From the NCBI GenBank assembly GCA_014871385.1, contig CM026423.1, positions 24,547,749-24,611,748 on the forward strand: DNA of 64,000 bases, in the 5' to 3' direction. Position numbers and translations under genes: made by a program. This stretch comes from Ceratodon purpureus (lineage: Eukaryota > Streptophyta > Bryopsida > Pseudoditrichales > Ditrichaceae). Shown here one piece after another: positions 21,922 through 31,190 of the stretch. Position 1 is the first letter of the stretch, and every line of letters begins with the position of its first letter. The notes under the pieces are model-generated. The model saw only the letters and a list, made by a program, of their open reading frames with translations, ran no database searches and was not told the origin of the DNA.

Positions 21922-21943
21922 GGTTGCATCAAAAAGGTGCGAC
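21922..21943 (+). promoter_or_regulatory. Shared upstream element of the coiled-coil family (A1)
   Basis: GGTTG (21922-21926), nine bases, then GGTGCGAC (21936-21943), which begins 96 bp before the ATG. The octamer is identical in front of all four family members. Confidence 0.65.
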
Positions 21944-22031
21944 CCCTCATGCCAAGCCATCACATGAAATTTGACCATGCATTTCCTAAAATTCGATTTT
22001 AGTGTTTGAATGCCTCGGATGTATAATAAAG

Positions 22032-22439
22032 ATGGCAGGAAGCAGCTCAAAGAGGGCAAGAAAGAGGAGTCCATCCCCGTGCGATCTGTGTGTTTCTCAT
22101 GACCCGGTGAGGGTTGCTTTGGAAGATCAAATTCAGACTCTCGAAAATACCCTCCGGGACAGGGAGAGGTGTGTAGCGACACTTCGCCGGGAACGAGACG
22201 AAGCTGTCACGTCAAGAAACATCAAAGACAGGGATCTAGACATAGTTCGAGAGGATTACCGTAGAGCTCAAAGGTCGCACACACGAGCAGTTCATAATTG
22301 GTTTGCCCTCACCTTCGACATCAACGATAATTTCCAACCTCACCACCCTCGGTTTTCAGTGTGGTCTGCTACAAACTGGAAACCCGGAAGTGTTTCTCAA
22401 CTCCAGGGAATTCTTCAAGGGAATTATTTGCACGTCTGA
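22032..22439 (+). CDS. Small coiled-coil protein, family member A1
   Basis: A 135-aa intronless frame. The start MAGSSSKRARKRSPSP was chosen because the paralogues begin the same way (M-S/T/A-x-S-S-S then R/K-K-R-S-x-S-P); an in-frame ATG lies ten codons upstream. The basic head looks like a nuclear targeting signal. Residues about 25-80 form a predicted coiled coil (L-E-x-x-I-x-x-L-E..L-R-R-E-R-D-E-A-V). The C-terminal part has F-S-V-W-x-x-x-N-W-K-P-G and Q-L-Q-G-I-L. No known family was recognised. It is closest to the copy at 29.0-29.4 kb. Conserved head, coil and tail in four copies with a shared promoter element argue for a real gene. Confidence 0.7.
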   Translation: MAGSSSKRARKRSPSPCDLCVSHDPVRVALEDQIQTLENTLRDRERCVATLRRERDEAVTSRNIKDRDLDIVREDYRRAQRSHTRAVHNWFALTFDINDNFQPHHPRFSVWSATNWKPGSVSQLQGILQGNYLHV

Positions 22440-22893
22440 ATAAGTTAGGCCGAGCAAGTTGAAGTCAGATCTGATTCTCAAGCATAGTTCCCAATCTTCA
22501 CGGTATGATCACCGAGTGGGAGATCGCCACTGTTGGTAGATCGGTCCGGGAGCTGCTGGGTGTATCAAGATCAGTTCGCCCATTTCGATGGCAGTTTTAG
22601 AAGGCAGACTGTAATCAGAACTATTTGGATTCATAAACAAAATATGTTCAAAATGGATATTTGGAACTAAGTGAAGATAATTCGCGGTTCGTCCCGTGTA
22701 TGTTCCTTCGTTTTTTTTCTTTTTAGCCTTTTCATAATGAACGTTCCGTCGATATGGATCAAAAAATCAAAAATCCTCATATTTAAATATTGATCGGCAA
22801 AACAAATTCGTAGTGTCTGGGCTATAGTCATTGATATGCATTCATTCTAACTTGGCCATTTGGCGCCGGCGCCGTCGGCCGGACCCGGTTAGT

Positions 22894-23632
22894 GGGGGGA
22901 AGCACAATAAAGTGTACCAAAAAAGTGCTCCGCTCATTGTCAATTTCAGCCCCTACCGCAAAGACATAAGAAAGTGGCATCTCGAATGTTGGTATGTTGG
23001 GAAGAAGTATGGGTTTAGAAAATAGACTTGATTCTCTAAAGTGTGGGAAAATATGGTACGAATTCGCATCTTCTACAATGCGATACGAGAAGCTCAAAGT
23101 ACGACAAAGTGAATGTCAAGATTTCAAAAAGTGACAAGAACAATGTCGAATGTTGTCGGAAATCACTTCTGACTCCACCGGGATCTCCGTTTGTGAATTG
23201 CGGATGTATAAATGGCAATGACCACTTGAGATGAAAGTTTTGGGTGCACGAGAAGTATTTCAAGGACGTTTTTTAAAACACTGTTTTCCGTGAAACTTTT
23301 TGTGAGGTTTTTTTCACCGAACATTGTTTTTTAAATTGGAAAAAACATCCTCTAAAGACAATAGAGGTCCCCAAGTGAAGAAATTAAAACTTTGAAAAAG
23401 TTCATTTTCATGATTTAGAACTAGCGGTCAAGTTCAGTTTCAATTGAAGATGTTTCTTTCATGGAGATGTGTGTAAGATACCCTATGACACCTTCAAAAG
23501 TGACTAAAATGCTCAAAAACTACACCAAAATGCTCAAAATCAGCTTTGAGCTTTCAAAAATAGCACACTTCATATTCACTTCTTAGTCGTCACATATTGC
23601 ACTTTGTGGTACACTTTATTGTGCTTCCCCCC
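22894..23632. mobile_element. Non-autonomous DNA transposon with ~35-bp terminal inverted repeats (739 bp)
   Basis: The left end GGGGGGAAGCACAATAAAGT continues through GTACCA, and the right end is its exact reverse complement for 26 bases, with weaker matching for about 10 more. Flanks are TAGT on both sides (22890-22893 and 23633-23636), a candidate 4-bp target-site duplication. The interior is AT-rich, with no transposase reading, so this is a MITE-sized element. The superfamily was not assigned. It sits between family members A1 and B1. Confidence 0.8.
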
Positions 23633-23790
23633 TAGTACCAAGTTCAAGTTCACTTTCGGCGGCGGTCGGAATGGTCGAATGATTAAAGGAGACTGCCAAT
23701 TGGTGAATGGGCACCGTTGGGGCACGATCAGAATGAAGGAGAGTCGTCATTGAAAGGTCATGGTTGATTATTGGGGTGGATCATGGGAAA

Positions 23791-23798
23791 GGTGCGAC
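23791..23798 (+). promoter_or_regulatory. GGTGCGAC upstream octamer (B1)
   Basis: The octamer begins 105 bp before the B1 ATG and is followed by GCCTCA, as in the A1 copy (CCCTCA). Confidence 0.6.
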
Positions 23799-23895
23799 GC
23801 CTCATCAATGTCACAAACAAAGGGTCACCTCGTTTATAAGAATTGATTACCGTCGGTTTCTTTTGAAACCACATTGCTTTTCATATGCAGCGAAA

Positions 23896-24288
23896 ATGTC
23901 CTCTAGTTCTCATAGTAGAAAAAAAAGATCTAGGAGCAGCGGATCTCCCACACTTGATGATTGTAACGAGGCAGTAAGAGAAGCTCTGGAAGAGAGAATA
24001 AGGACATTACAGATTAGCTTGGATGACGCAGATAGAACAGTGGCAGCTTTGAGACAAGAGAGAGACACCGCAACGCAACAGAAATTGCAAACCGAACATA
24101 ACATAGACGGTGTCCGGGCAAGATTGTACCCCAAACAACAGTGTTTCGGGAAAATTAATTTACGATACGCTGATATAACATACAGGGTTCAATTGATTGA
24201 TCCAGATTGGCCAATTCCTCCACGCGGAGGTCAGAATGCGAGGGATCCGACAAATGCAGAAATACAGCGCTTCTTGGGGATTCCTTGA
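23896..24288 (+). CDS. Small coiled-coil protein, family member B1
   Basis: A 130-aa intronless frame starting M-S-S-S-S-H-S-R-K-K-R-S-R-S. This ATG matches the paralogues, although the frame is open 44 codons further upstream. The order is Ser/Arg-rich basic head, coiled coil (about 25-75, with L-E-E-R-I-R-T-L and L-R-Q-E-R-D-T-A), then D-P-D-W-P and the ending F-L-G-I-P. The ending matches I-M-G-F-P of the copy at 28.1-28.5 kb, so these two form subtype B. Function unknown. Confidence 0.7.
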   Translation: MSSSSHSRKKRSRSSGSPTLDDCNEAVREALEERIRTLQISLDDADRTVAALRQERDTATQQKLQTEHNIDGVRARLYPKQQCFGKINLRYADITYRVQLIDPDWPIPPRGGQNARDPTNAEIQRFLGIP

Positions 24289-24499
24289 GGACACCAGGAT
24301 TTGCATTTCTGAGCCTGGGCTCTAGGACAGTCAAAGTAAAACCAAATTAATTTCACATTAGCACGGAATACTCTGTAACCATGAAATTCGTGAATTTAAA
24401 ATAGAAGTAGCGTGCAAACAGATTATTTGCGTAAATTTGAATTTGAATGCACATATTAAGCAGACAACAAGTCACATGTCGCATAAAAAAGTCGCATGG

Positions 24500-25345
24500 A
24501 AAACAAAATAACATCCATGGTAGTGGGCTGTACCGCTGTTTGCTCAGATGGAGCAGGAGAATCCAACTTCTTAAGGACGTTTCGTCGAGGATGTCCTCGT
24601 CTGCCTCTAATGCAACGATGTGTCGCCCGGTATCCTGGCACGCTTTGACTGATGCTCCTACAATCCATATCAACCGTACAGTAAGTACCAACATGTGCTC
24701 CTTCTTAAGCAAAGCATATTGATGACATTTAGGCAGCGAAACCCACATGTGGCGGAGGCAACGTCGATGACCACGTCCCCTCCATAAGTCGTGGCGCGAA
24801 TTAAGCTCTCCATGAAGAGCTGATCCTTCTCCCTCGGTCCGCGCCAAGGTACCCGATTCCTCAGTGCCCGAGTTGCTGTCGTTGTCCAATTCTGAATGAG
24901 TACATCGTCCTCGGCAATGTCGATTCCACGCGCACAAAACTCTGCCGGTACTGTCCGAAGCTTAAACTTTGAACGAGTAGAATGCGTAATAAAGGTGGAC
25001 CCGAAAACAATTTTTTTGTGGTTTCACCGTTTCCGCTCTTCTTCGAAGAGCAGGGCCGCAGGCGATCGTATCCTAACCAAGACTCGTGAAACGTGAATGG
25101 GAAAACTTCGAACCACTCCCTCATCTCCTTTTCTACCTCTCCATCGTCAGCGCTGCAAATGACGATTAGAGCGCTGCAAATGACGATTAGGGCGCCGCTG
25201 TCGTGCAGCATATGTCCAGCGACGCCGAAAACCCCTGCGAGGAAATTATCGTCTCGATTGATCCATTCTGGAACCTCCTTTGGTCACACCGAAACGCCTA
25301 GAACGCTTAACTTCGGCATGACCTCCTCCACGAACAAGTTTTCCA
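24500..25345 (-). pseudogene. Remnant of a DNA-methyltransferase-like gene
   Basis: On the minus strand from about 25345 the reading is V-E-E-V-M-P-K-L-S-V-L-G, then a stretch ending H-M-L-H-D-S-G-A-L-I-V-I-C-S, then W-F-E-V-F-P-F-T-F-H-E-S-W-L-G. Further on (24.98-24.75 kb) comes W-R-G-P-R-E-K-D-Q-L-F-M-E-S-L-I-R, then G-G-D-V-V-I-D-V-A-S-A-T. After an intron (24746-24658) comes G-A-S-V-K-A-C-Q-D-T-G-R-H-I-V-A-L-E-A-D. This order (K/R-D-x-L, then G-D-x-V-x-D-x-x-A-x-x-G-x-x-x-x-A-C, then G-R-x-x-x-x-L-E-x-D) is typical of amino-methyltransferases, where the D-x-A-x-x-G strand binds S-adenosylmethionine. An in-frame TGA interrupts the first part, and the predicted splice junction would create TGA at the SAM-loop position. 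A 21-bp tandem duplication (ALIVICS twice) is in frame. Probably inactive. Confidence 0.55.
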
Positions 25346-25546
25346 TTCCCGTATCATGGAATCATCATGCATGTTTTCAGCTCTATCCACAGTAAGACCT
25401 TAACATCCTGCGCGCGAGAATTTAGTGTCACACAGGTTCAAACTCCACAGTTCCAGTCCACGGACGTTGCTAAAGGCACGGAGTCTGTAGGAAAGGATGG
25501 TGGGGGTGGTACATAGAAATAGGCAATTACATATGGAGGAAGACCA

Positions 25547-25796
25547 TAAGTTAGAGACACACCGTGACCAAGGTGGCACCCCGGAGTAGCGATCGGGACG
25601 TAGTAGGAGGGTGGATCACCCCGGAGTGGGTCAGCATGTCACTAGGTTGACGCCGGTCGGGATGACCCTTGTTGAGGGTCGGCGGGCGGACCTTGGCCTT
25701 GGGCCTGACGCGGACTGGGCGTCACGCGTGACTGACGAATGGTTGAGATGGGAGCACGATGGTCCCGGAACAAGGCAAGAGCGGGTCTTGACTAGT
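25547..25796 (+). repeat. ~230-250-bp repeat, inverted relative to 29630-29857
   Basis: Begins CCATAAGTTAGAGACACACC and continues through CGGTCGGGATGACCCTTGTT. The reverse-strand copy at 29857-29630 is over 90% identical by eye. Differences mostly change amino acids in any frame, so it is not read as coding. Confidence 0.8.
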
Positions 25797-25899
25797 GAGG
25801 GCTTGAGGCGCCTCAGTCGCACCCGGGGAGATGTCTCTTGGGCGGGTCGCGGGGGGTTAGACTTAGTTTGTCTCAGAGGGTCTGGCTCTAGTGCACCCT

Positions 25900-26155
25900 A
25901 AACCCGCCCCCGTGCACTCCTCCGTCCGCGCTCGTCCGACTGCGCCCCCCTTCATACGCCCGTCCGCCCGTCCGCCCTCTAATGTGTCCGCGCCTGTCCG
26001 CCCGCGCACCCTCATCCGCATGCGCACTCTCCTCCGTCCGTCCCCCCTCTTCCGCGTGCGCCCTGTCTTCCCTCTTCGCATCCCCTTCGGCCCGTGCACT
26101 CTCTTTCGTCCGCTCCCGTCCGCCCTCGGCCTCCCGGCCCGTACGCCCTCCAGCG
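25900..26155. repeat. GC-rich CGTCCGCCC minisatellite
   Basis: Degenerate units of CGTCCGCCCG(C/T), the same minisatellite as at 3.67, 17.34, 21.1 and 58.75 kb. Confidence 0.75.
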
Positions 26156-27187
26156 TTGAGGTCCGCGCCCCATGGCATGCGTTGAATCAAAGCCGGACCC
26201 GTGTACTCGTTCGTTTCATGCACCGCCGAGTACGCTGGTTGCCCCAGTAAAAAAACCACGCAATTGAGTTGATCTTCTGAGCACTTCTCCGGGCCCCTAA
26301 AAATCAGTGTATCTGCTTCGAAGTAATTCTCCGAGGAGTGGGCACTCGCGGTGGAAATAATTTCTATTGTTTTATTGATGTTACTCTCGAAGATGATGAA
26401 CTAGAGAATCTGAGGTAGACTCCGAGATTGTCCACAAGTTACCTCCCAGACAGACAGCCTACATGGAAAGGAACCATGAGCTCCAAGTGCTGGTCTTCTC
26501 CAGGAATGATCGGACGTATGGCTTCCGAGTTCTTTCGGATCTAAGAGATCATGACCTCACCGAAGTGCATAACCACGTATCCGACAAACTTGGCAACGGG
26601 GTGTTTCCCGGAAGGTGTCGTGGTTTTTCAAGGAACTAACTTCAGAGCATTGCGGACGCTCCCCCAACAATCCGTGGAGTAGGGGAGCACAGCAAAGTCC
26701 AAGCAGTGGAGCAAATTAGTCCAAGCTATCAAGGTGTCCAAAGTTTATGTCGCAAAATAACCTGTAAGTTTGAGGAACCAGCTGGCAAGTATGCTGTAAT
26801 GGCCCACTTACATAGAAGACTCACAGTCCCTTCCTGTGGATCTATCAAGTTTAGACCTCCTTTTACTGTTTTGTTTGTTTTTTTGTTTTGTCTTTTTTTT
26901 TTTTTTTGATTCGCACATGATCTGCAACTCGAAGATGGAGTGCCTTCCCGGGGTCCCACCATCTACAACAATGCATGCTGTGGACAGAACACGCGGTGGG
27001 ACCTGGACGTGGGTGCGGCGATGCTACTGTGGCAGCGGCCTGCAGAGAGCAGAGAATTTCACCGCCGGGGTTGCAAAAGTGAGCACAAGTTTTCGGCGCC
27101 GGGGTTGCAAAATTGACCGCCGGGTGTGTGTAATGTGGAGCCTATCACAGTGGAATATTGGCGCGGTACTTTCATTACACAACATTT
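26156..27187. other. Intergenic DNA, nothing recognised
   Basis: T-rich low-complexity DNA at 26870-26910. No supported gene. Confidence 0.4.
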
Positions 27188-27432
27188 TTAATACAAAACG
27201 TGAATGTCGGCAAGGTTGACCTGTCTAGTAAAAACTAGCATACTATCATGATCACGTTGATATAGTCTGAATGGTTCGGGTGAGGCACTGCGCTCAGACT
27301 CCCAAACAACATCCTGTAAGTCTGAAATATCCACACCGGCCGACGACCCAGGGTTCCCATCGAAGATCACATCAGCAGGGCGTAAACGGTCGAACTAGGA
27401 CGAGGAAAATAGTACCGGTAAAGGTCTGGCCC
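27188..27432 (-). other. Exon-like continuation of the duplicated segment
   Basis: Directly 3' (minus strand) of the 27433-27768 segment, with possible readings containing G-N-P-G-S-S-A-G-V-D and V-W-E-S-E-R-S-A-S-P-E-P. This suggests the segment here lies in its original gene context, while the 21.2-kb copy is cut off. Not recognised and probably degraded. Confidence 0.3.
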
Positions 27433-27768
27433 CACGCTGGTTACTCCAGCAAGGAACTCGATGCGCCTGAGCGAGCGCACGTCGTCCTCTGTCCAGTCCA
27501 TCAGGGCTCGATTGGATCGAAGGACCCGATTCAACTGCTCAACCTCAGAAAACACATCAACCTGTTTTCCTATCCGCCGGTCTTTGTCCTCGTGCATCAC
27601 CCTCCAAATATATTGAACACGCAACTCCCAATCGTGCCACAGGGTTCAGGGTCCTGCAATAACATTGTGCCACAGAAGTCCAACGAATCACGCCACATAC
27701 GTCCAGAATAGAGATGGCAAAACCAAAATAACATCAATGCAAGGCCGATGGTCCAACAATGCATTTCA
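27433..27768 (-). repeat. 336-bp duplicated segment, copy 2
   Basis: Same sequence as 21181-21515 with few changes. One change creates a stop near the start of the exon-like frame. Confidence 0.7.
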
Positions 27769-27847
27769 ATGAACAGATTAAGAAGTAGCATATTGCTCAT
27801 AATTAGCAAGGCTAACTAAACTCCACATGAACTTTTCAACTGTGGAA

Positions 27848-28120
27848 TCAAATAAAAATATCCGTACTCAGTACTTCCTCACCTCCATCAAAACACAACG
27901 GAAATTTAAGTTCCTTCGTTATGTATCTGATTAATGTCTCTGTGTACAACTGAATTTCCAATGAGGACGCCGGCGCCATATGTTCGAGATTAAGTAATTT
28001 CTGCCAGCACTGACTGGAATACGCAATCAAGATGGAGACGTCTAAATCCGCTGCATTTTGATTGTTCGAATAAGTTTCAAAATCTGAGAGCACCATCTCT
28101 TCAACAGTAAATCTTCTCAT
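27848..28120 (-). CDS. 90-aa open frame overlapping the B2 stop by four bases
   Basis: Begins M-R-R-F-T-V-E-E-M at an ATG whose ATGA overlaps the TGA stop of the B2 gene. Composition is protein-like (acidic, with F-E-T-Y-S and L-Y-T-E-T-L-I-R-Y), but there is no known motif, and the other three family members have no such frame downstream. It could be a second cistron, the translated tail of a spliced form, or chance. Confidence 0.35.
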   Translation of the reverse strand: MRRFTVEEMVLSDFETYSNNQNAADLDVSILIAYSSQCWQKLLNLEHMAPASSLEIQLYTETLIRYITKELKFPLCFDGGEEVLSTDIFI

Positions 28121-28500
28121 GGGAAGCCCATGATCTCTTCTAATTCTTCTGCTCCCAATGGAATGCCAGCTCGGTGATACATCATAACACTGAAATCTGG
28201 GTCCATTTTCTCAACTTCGAATTTGAGGGCAGCCCATCTCGTGTACATTACCATCTGCTTCTCTTGTAGCCAACGCAAGTTGAATCGGACGGCACTAGTA
28301 TTGCTTTCGATTTGTATTTTCTGCTGCACCGCGACGTCTCTTTCTTGTTGCAAGGCTAAAGCTGTCCTGTCCAATTCTCCCAATGTACTTTCCAAATCTC
28401 TAATTTGATTTTGCAATGCCGTTCTCACAGCCTCGTGATATTTACATAACGAAGGCGATCTGCCCCGTTTCCTTCCACCCAAAGAACTACTTCCTGTCAT
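28117..28500 (-). CDS. Small coiled-coil protein, family member B2
   Basis: A 127-aa intronless frame starting M-T-G-S-S-S-L-G-G-R-K-R. The order is basic head, then a coiled coil (L-Q-N-Q-I-R-D-L-E-S-T-L; L-Q-Q-E-R-D-V-A-V-Q-Q-K), then D-P-D-F-S-V and the ending I-M-G-F-P. It aligns end to end with B1 at 23.9-24.3 kb, and the conserved ending shows that the stop is genuine. Function unknown. Confidence 0.7.
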   Translation of the reverse strand: MTGSSSLGGRKRGRSPSLCKYHEAVRTALQNQIRDLESTLGELDRTALALQQERDVAVQQKIQIESNTSAVRFNLRWLQEKQMVMYTRWAALKFEVEKMDPDFSVMMYHRAGIPLGAEELEEIMGFP

Positions 28501-28572
28501 CTTCGAATTCCGACACAAGCCTTGTAAATCAGAATCTCTATATACCCCTCATTCAAGCTCCTAAACTGAGAC

Positions 28573-28580
28573 GTCGCACC
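28573..28580 (-). promoter_or_regulatory. GGTGCGAC upstream octamer (B2)
   Basis: On the minus strand the octamer begins 80 bp before the B2 ATG and is followed by GTCTCA. A TATATAG lies between it and the ATG. Confidence 0.6.
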
Positions 28581-29034
28581 GTTCCAAAACACCTCTTCAC
28601 ATGCAGCATGAAATTGTGGCTCCACTTAACGACTCCCTGACACCCACTCAATCTGTGTTGACTAGGTCTTTTACTCCATTGAGTCACTCGTCCCCCACAC
28701 GGTGCAACTCATCGACTGTATCCCGATTCCACTTCTTGCACTCTCGTCCTCAACCCACTCCTTCGAATGACATCCATTCCATCACAACCCACCTGCTTGT
28801 TATGAATATTTGTCCATTAACCACCGCCAGCTTTTGTTCATACTAGTCTATTACCCTGCAAGCCAAAACGGCGCCGGCTTTATATGCCCGATTCAGGTGG
28901 TACAACCGCCAAAAATCATAAAATTGCCAACTGTCGATACCGCCTTCGTCTCCCGTCATCAAATGCTTCCTTGCCTCCCCCCCCCCCCCCCCCAATGAAA
29001 GGTTAGATATTAGAGATTGGACAGATTGACGTCA

Positions 29035-29418
29035 TCATCGACGTGTGTCCTCCAAGAGATGTTGTAGTTGACCTAAAGTTCTGGGTTTCCAGTTTTCTTT
29101 GTGCCAAACGGAAAACTGTGGGTGTTGCTCATGAACGCGGACCATCAAATCGTACCAGTTTGCGATTCTAACCGCGAATACGTTCTTTGCTGTACGCAAA
29201 TCACCTCTAATTGATTGTAAATACCTATCTTTGGATGCTCTTGATTCCACCGCTTGATCTCTTTCGTTTCGAAGCACTGTCAAATCTAACTCCCTATTCC
29301 GAATGCTATCTTCTAGTGTCTTTATTTGTTCTTCCAAAACCTCCTTCATAGGGTCGTCGTACTCACAACACGGAGACTCACTTCTCTTTCTTGATCTCCT
29401 TGAGCTACTTCCTGACAT
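29035..29418 (-). CDS. Small coiled-coil protein, family member A2
   Basis: A 127-aa intronless frame starting M-S-G-S-S-S-R-R-S-R-K-R-S-E-S-P. Coiled coil about residues 25-75 (L-E-E-Q-I-K-T-L-E; L-R-N-E-R-D-Q-A-V). The tail F-S-V-W-x-x-E-N-W-K-P-R-x-x-x-Q-L-Q-x-L-L aligns with A1 at 22.0-22.4 kb. Function unknown. Confidence 0.7.
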   Translation of the reverse strand: MSGSSSRRSRKRSESPCCEYDDPMKEVLEEQIKTLEDSIRNRELDLTVLRNERDQAVESRASKDRYLQSIRGDLRTAKNVFAVRIANWYDLMVRVHEQHPQFSVWHKENWKPRTLGQLQHLLEDTRR

Positions 29419-29511
29419 CTTCGATATGGAACTCTGAAATGAAAGACACAGAATGCAGGCATGGAATGCTAGAAAGACTTAAATGCCCCTTTGAAATTCC
29501 TATTATGAATG

Positions 29512-29533
29512 GTCGCACCGTATTAAAGCAACC
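29512..29533 (-). promoter_or_regulatory. Shared upstream element of the coiled-coil family (A2)
   Basis: On the minus strand: GGTTG (29533-29529), nine bases, GGTGCGAC (29519-29512), the same spacing as at A1. The octamer begins 101 bp before the ATG. Confidence 0.65.
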
Positions 29534-29629
29534 CTCCAATTGACGCGACTCCCTGCCTTGTGTCTACGTTAATCTGCTAAAGCGCGACTCCCGATTAGCT
29601 GATTACCTTGATTGTTAATACTTCCTTGC

Positions 29630-29857
29630 CCAGTTCCGGGACCATCGAGCTCCCACCTCAACCATTCGTCACTCACGCGTGACGCCCAGTCCGCGTCAGG
29701 CCCAAGGCCAAGGTCCGCCCGCCGAACCTCAACAAGGGTCATCCCGACCGGCGTCAACCTAGCGACATGCTCACCCACTCCGGGGTGAGCCACCCTCCTA
29801 CTAAGTCCCGATCACTACTCCGGGGTGCCACCTTAGTCACGGTGTGTCTCTAACCTA
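29630..29857 (-). repeat. Repeat inverted relative to 25547-25796
   Basis: Reverse-complement copy of the 25.5-kb repeat. The pair brackets about 4 kb that contains the duplicated segment and members B2 and A2. Confidence 0.8.
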
Positions 29858-29959
29858 TGGTCGTGACGGTAAGTGCCGTAAGGGAGTTGTACGCCGGGGT
29901 TCGTTGGACCGCACCCCGGAGTAAACTAACTCGTGGGACTGTAGGTAATCAAGAGCATT

Positions 29960-30470
29960 GCGACGAACTTGGACTCGTAGGAACATATGGAGGAAGACGA
30001 CAAAGCCGAGAAGGCCGTAACGATTTCACACGCACCGATGTCATCACCGACCGACATCGCTTCGTCTAATGAGCCTGATAATGTCACAGCCGTCAGCGCA
30101 CCCGAGGACCCCAGTACTGAATTGCACCGTACCGTCACGGAGGGTCGCGGGCAGACCGTGACACCGGTTCTGATATTCCTTGCGAGGTCAACCACGTCAG
30201 CGCACGGCGCGACATGGAATCTGATAAGTCACAAAATGTCATTCTAGTATGCGAATCCCGTGACACCGGTTCTGATATGCATGGAAGTGTCATAGAGGTT
30301 ACCGAGTCCCGTGACAGTGTTGTCGACATGGATTGCAATGTCACACGTGGTACGGAACATTGTAACACTGGTATAGGCCTCCCTCTCCCTGTAAATAGTT
30401 CAGTGACATCAAAGACCGGGTCAGTCTCCGCAGATCGCAGCTCCGAAGAGGTAGAAGTCGATTGAGATTC
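29960..30470. repeat. Degenerate tandem of GTGACACCGGTTCTGATAT units
   Basis: Imperfect 50-60-bp units (GTGACACCGGTTCTGATAT at about 30157 and 30258, with related GTGACAGTGTTGTCGACATG). Open frames on both strands read as internally repeated Ser/Thr/Asp strings and are not supported as genes. Confidence 0.45.
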
Positions 30471-30889
30471 AGGAGGTGCAGGATATTGTACCGGAAGCGT
30501 GGAATTCATCGATACGACGACCGTAGGATCACCACACCCGACGGAGTGTCCTCCTTGTCCAACCGTATTTCCAGGTGATCTCCTAAGTGTGTCCGCCGGG
30601 GTTCAGAGTCGATCAACGACCTCTCAAACTCCTTCGAAGGTTTGAGAACTGGTTGATAATGGTGAAGGAGAGTCCCGGCATAACTCGTACACGAGATCAG
30701 TTGAAGCGCGTATGATCAGCAATCGGAGGCCAATAACATGGAGTAAGCACTATCCCGAGAAAACGTATGTGTTGCGGAAAACTACACAATCCCTCGCCAT
30801 ACAATCCACAATGTCGGGCGTGTGCACGAGTGTCAAGAACGTGCTGAAATTCCCCGTTGTTCATCCGAGCCCCCCTGGGCTGGATTCCT

Positions 30890-31190
30890 CGTTCACGGGA
30901 ATCCCCCCGGGTCGAAGGGCATCGGGTGCGTCGGGGTCGGCCCCGGGTCGACTGGGCAGAGCGGGGCCGCTAGGACGGTGTCGCCAGGGCGGGGTGTCGG
31001 GTTGCCAGGATTCAGGTGATCACCGGAATCCGGGGTCGAGGGGCATCGGTGCGTAGGGGTCGGCCCTGGGTCGGCCCTGGGTCGTCTGGCCAGAAGGGGG
31101 TCGCTGGGATGGTGTCTCGGGGGGGGGGGGGGGGGGGGGGGAGGGGGGTATTGGGTTGCCAGGATTTAGGTGATCACCTGAATCAATTCG
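30890..31190. repeat. Two tandem ~130-160-bp units ending in palindrome P2
   Basis: Each unit runs GGAATCC, GGGCATCGG, GGTCGGCCC, GGTTGCCAGGATT and ends in the P2 palindrome (31008-31031 and 31162-31184). A run of 23 G (31119-31141) sits in the second unit. Confidence 0.7.

Noticed and set aside
25611-25901. Shared open frame of the inverted repeat pair (G-P-D-A-D-W-A-S-R-V)
   Set aside because: Nearly every difference between the two copies changes an amino acid, which does not fit protein-level selection.
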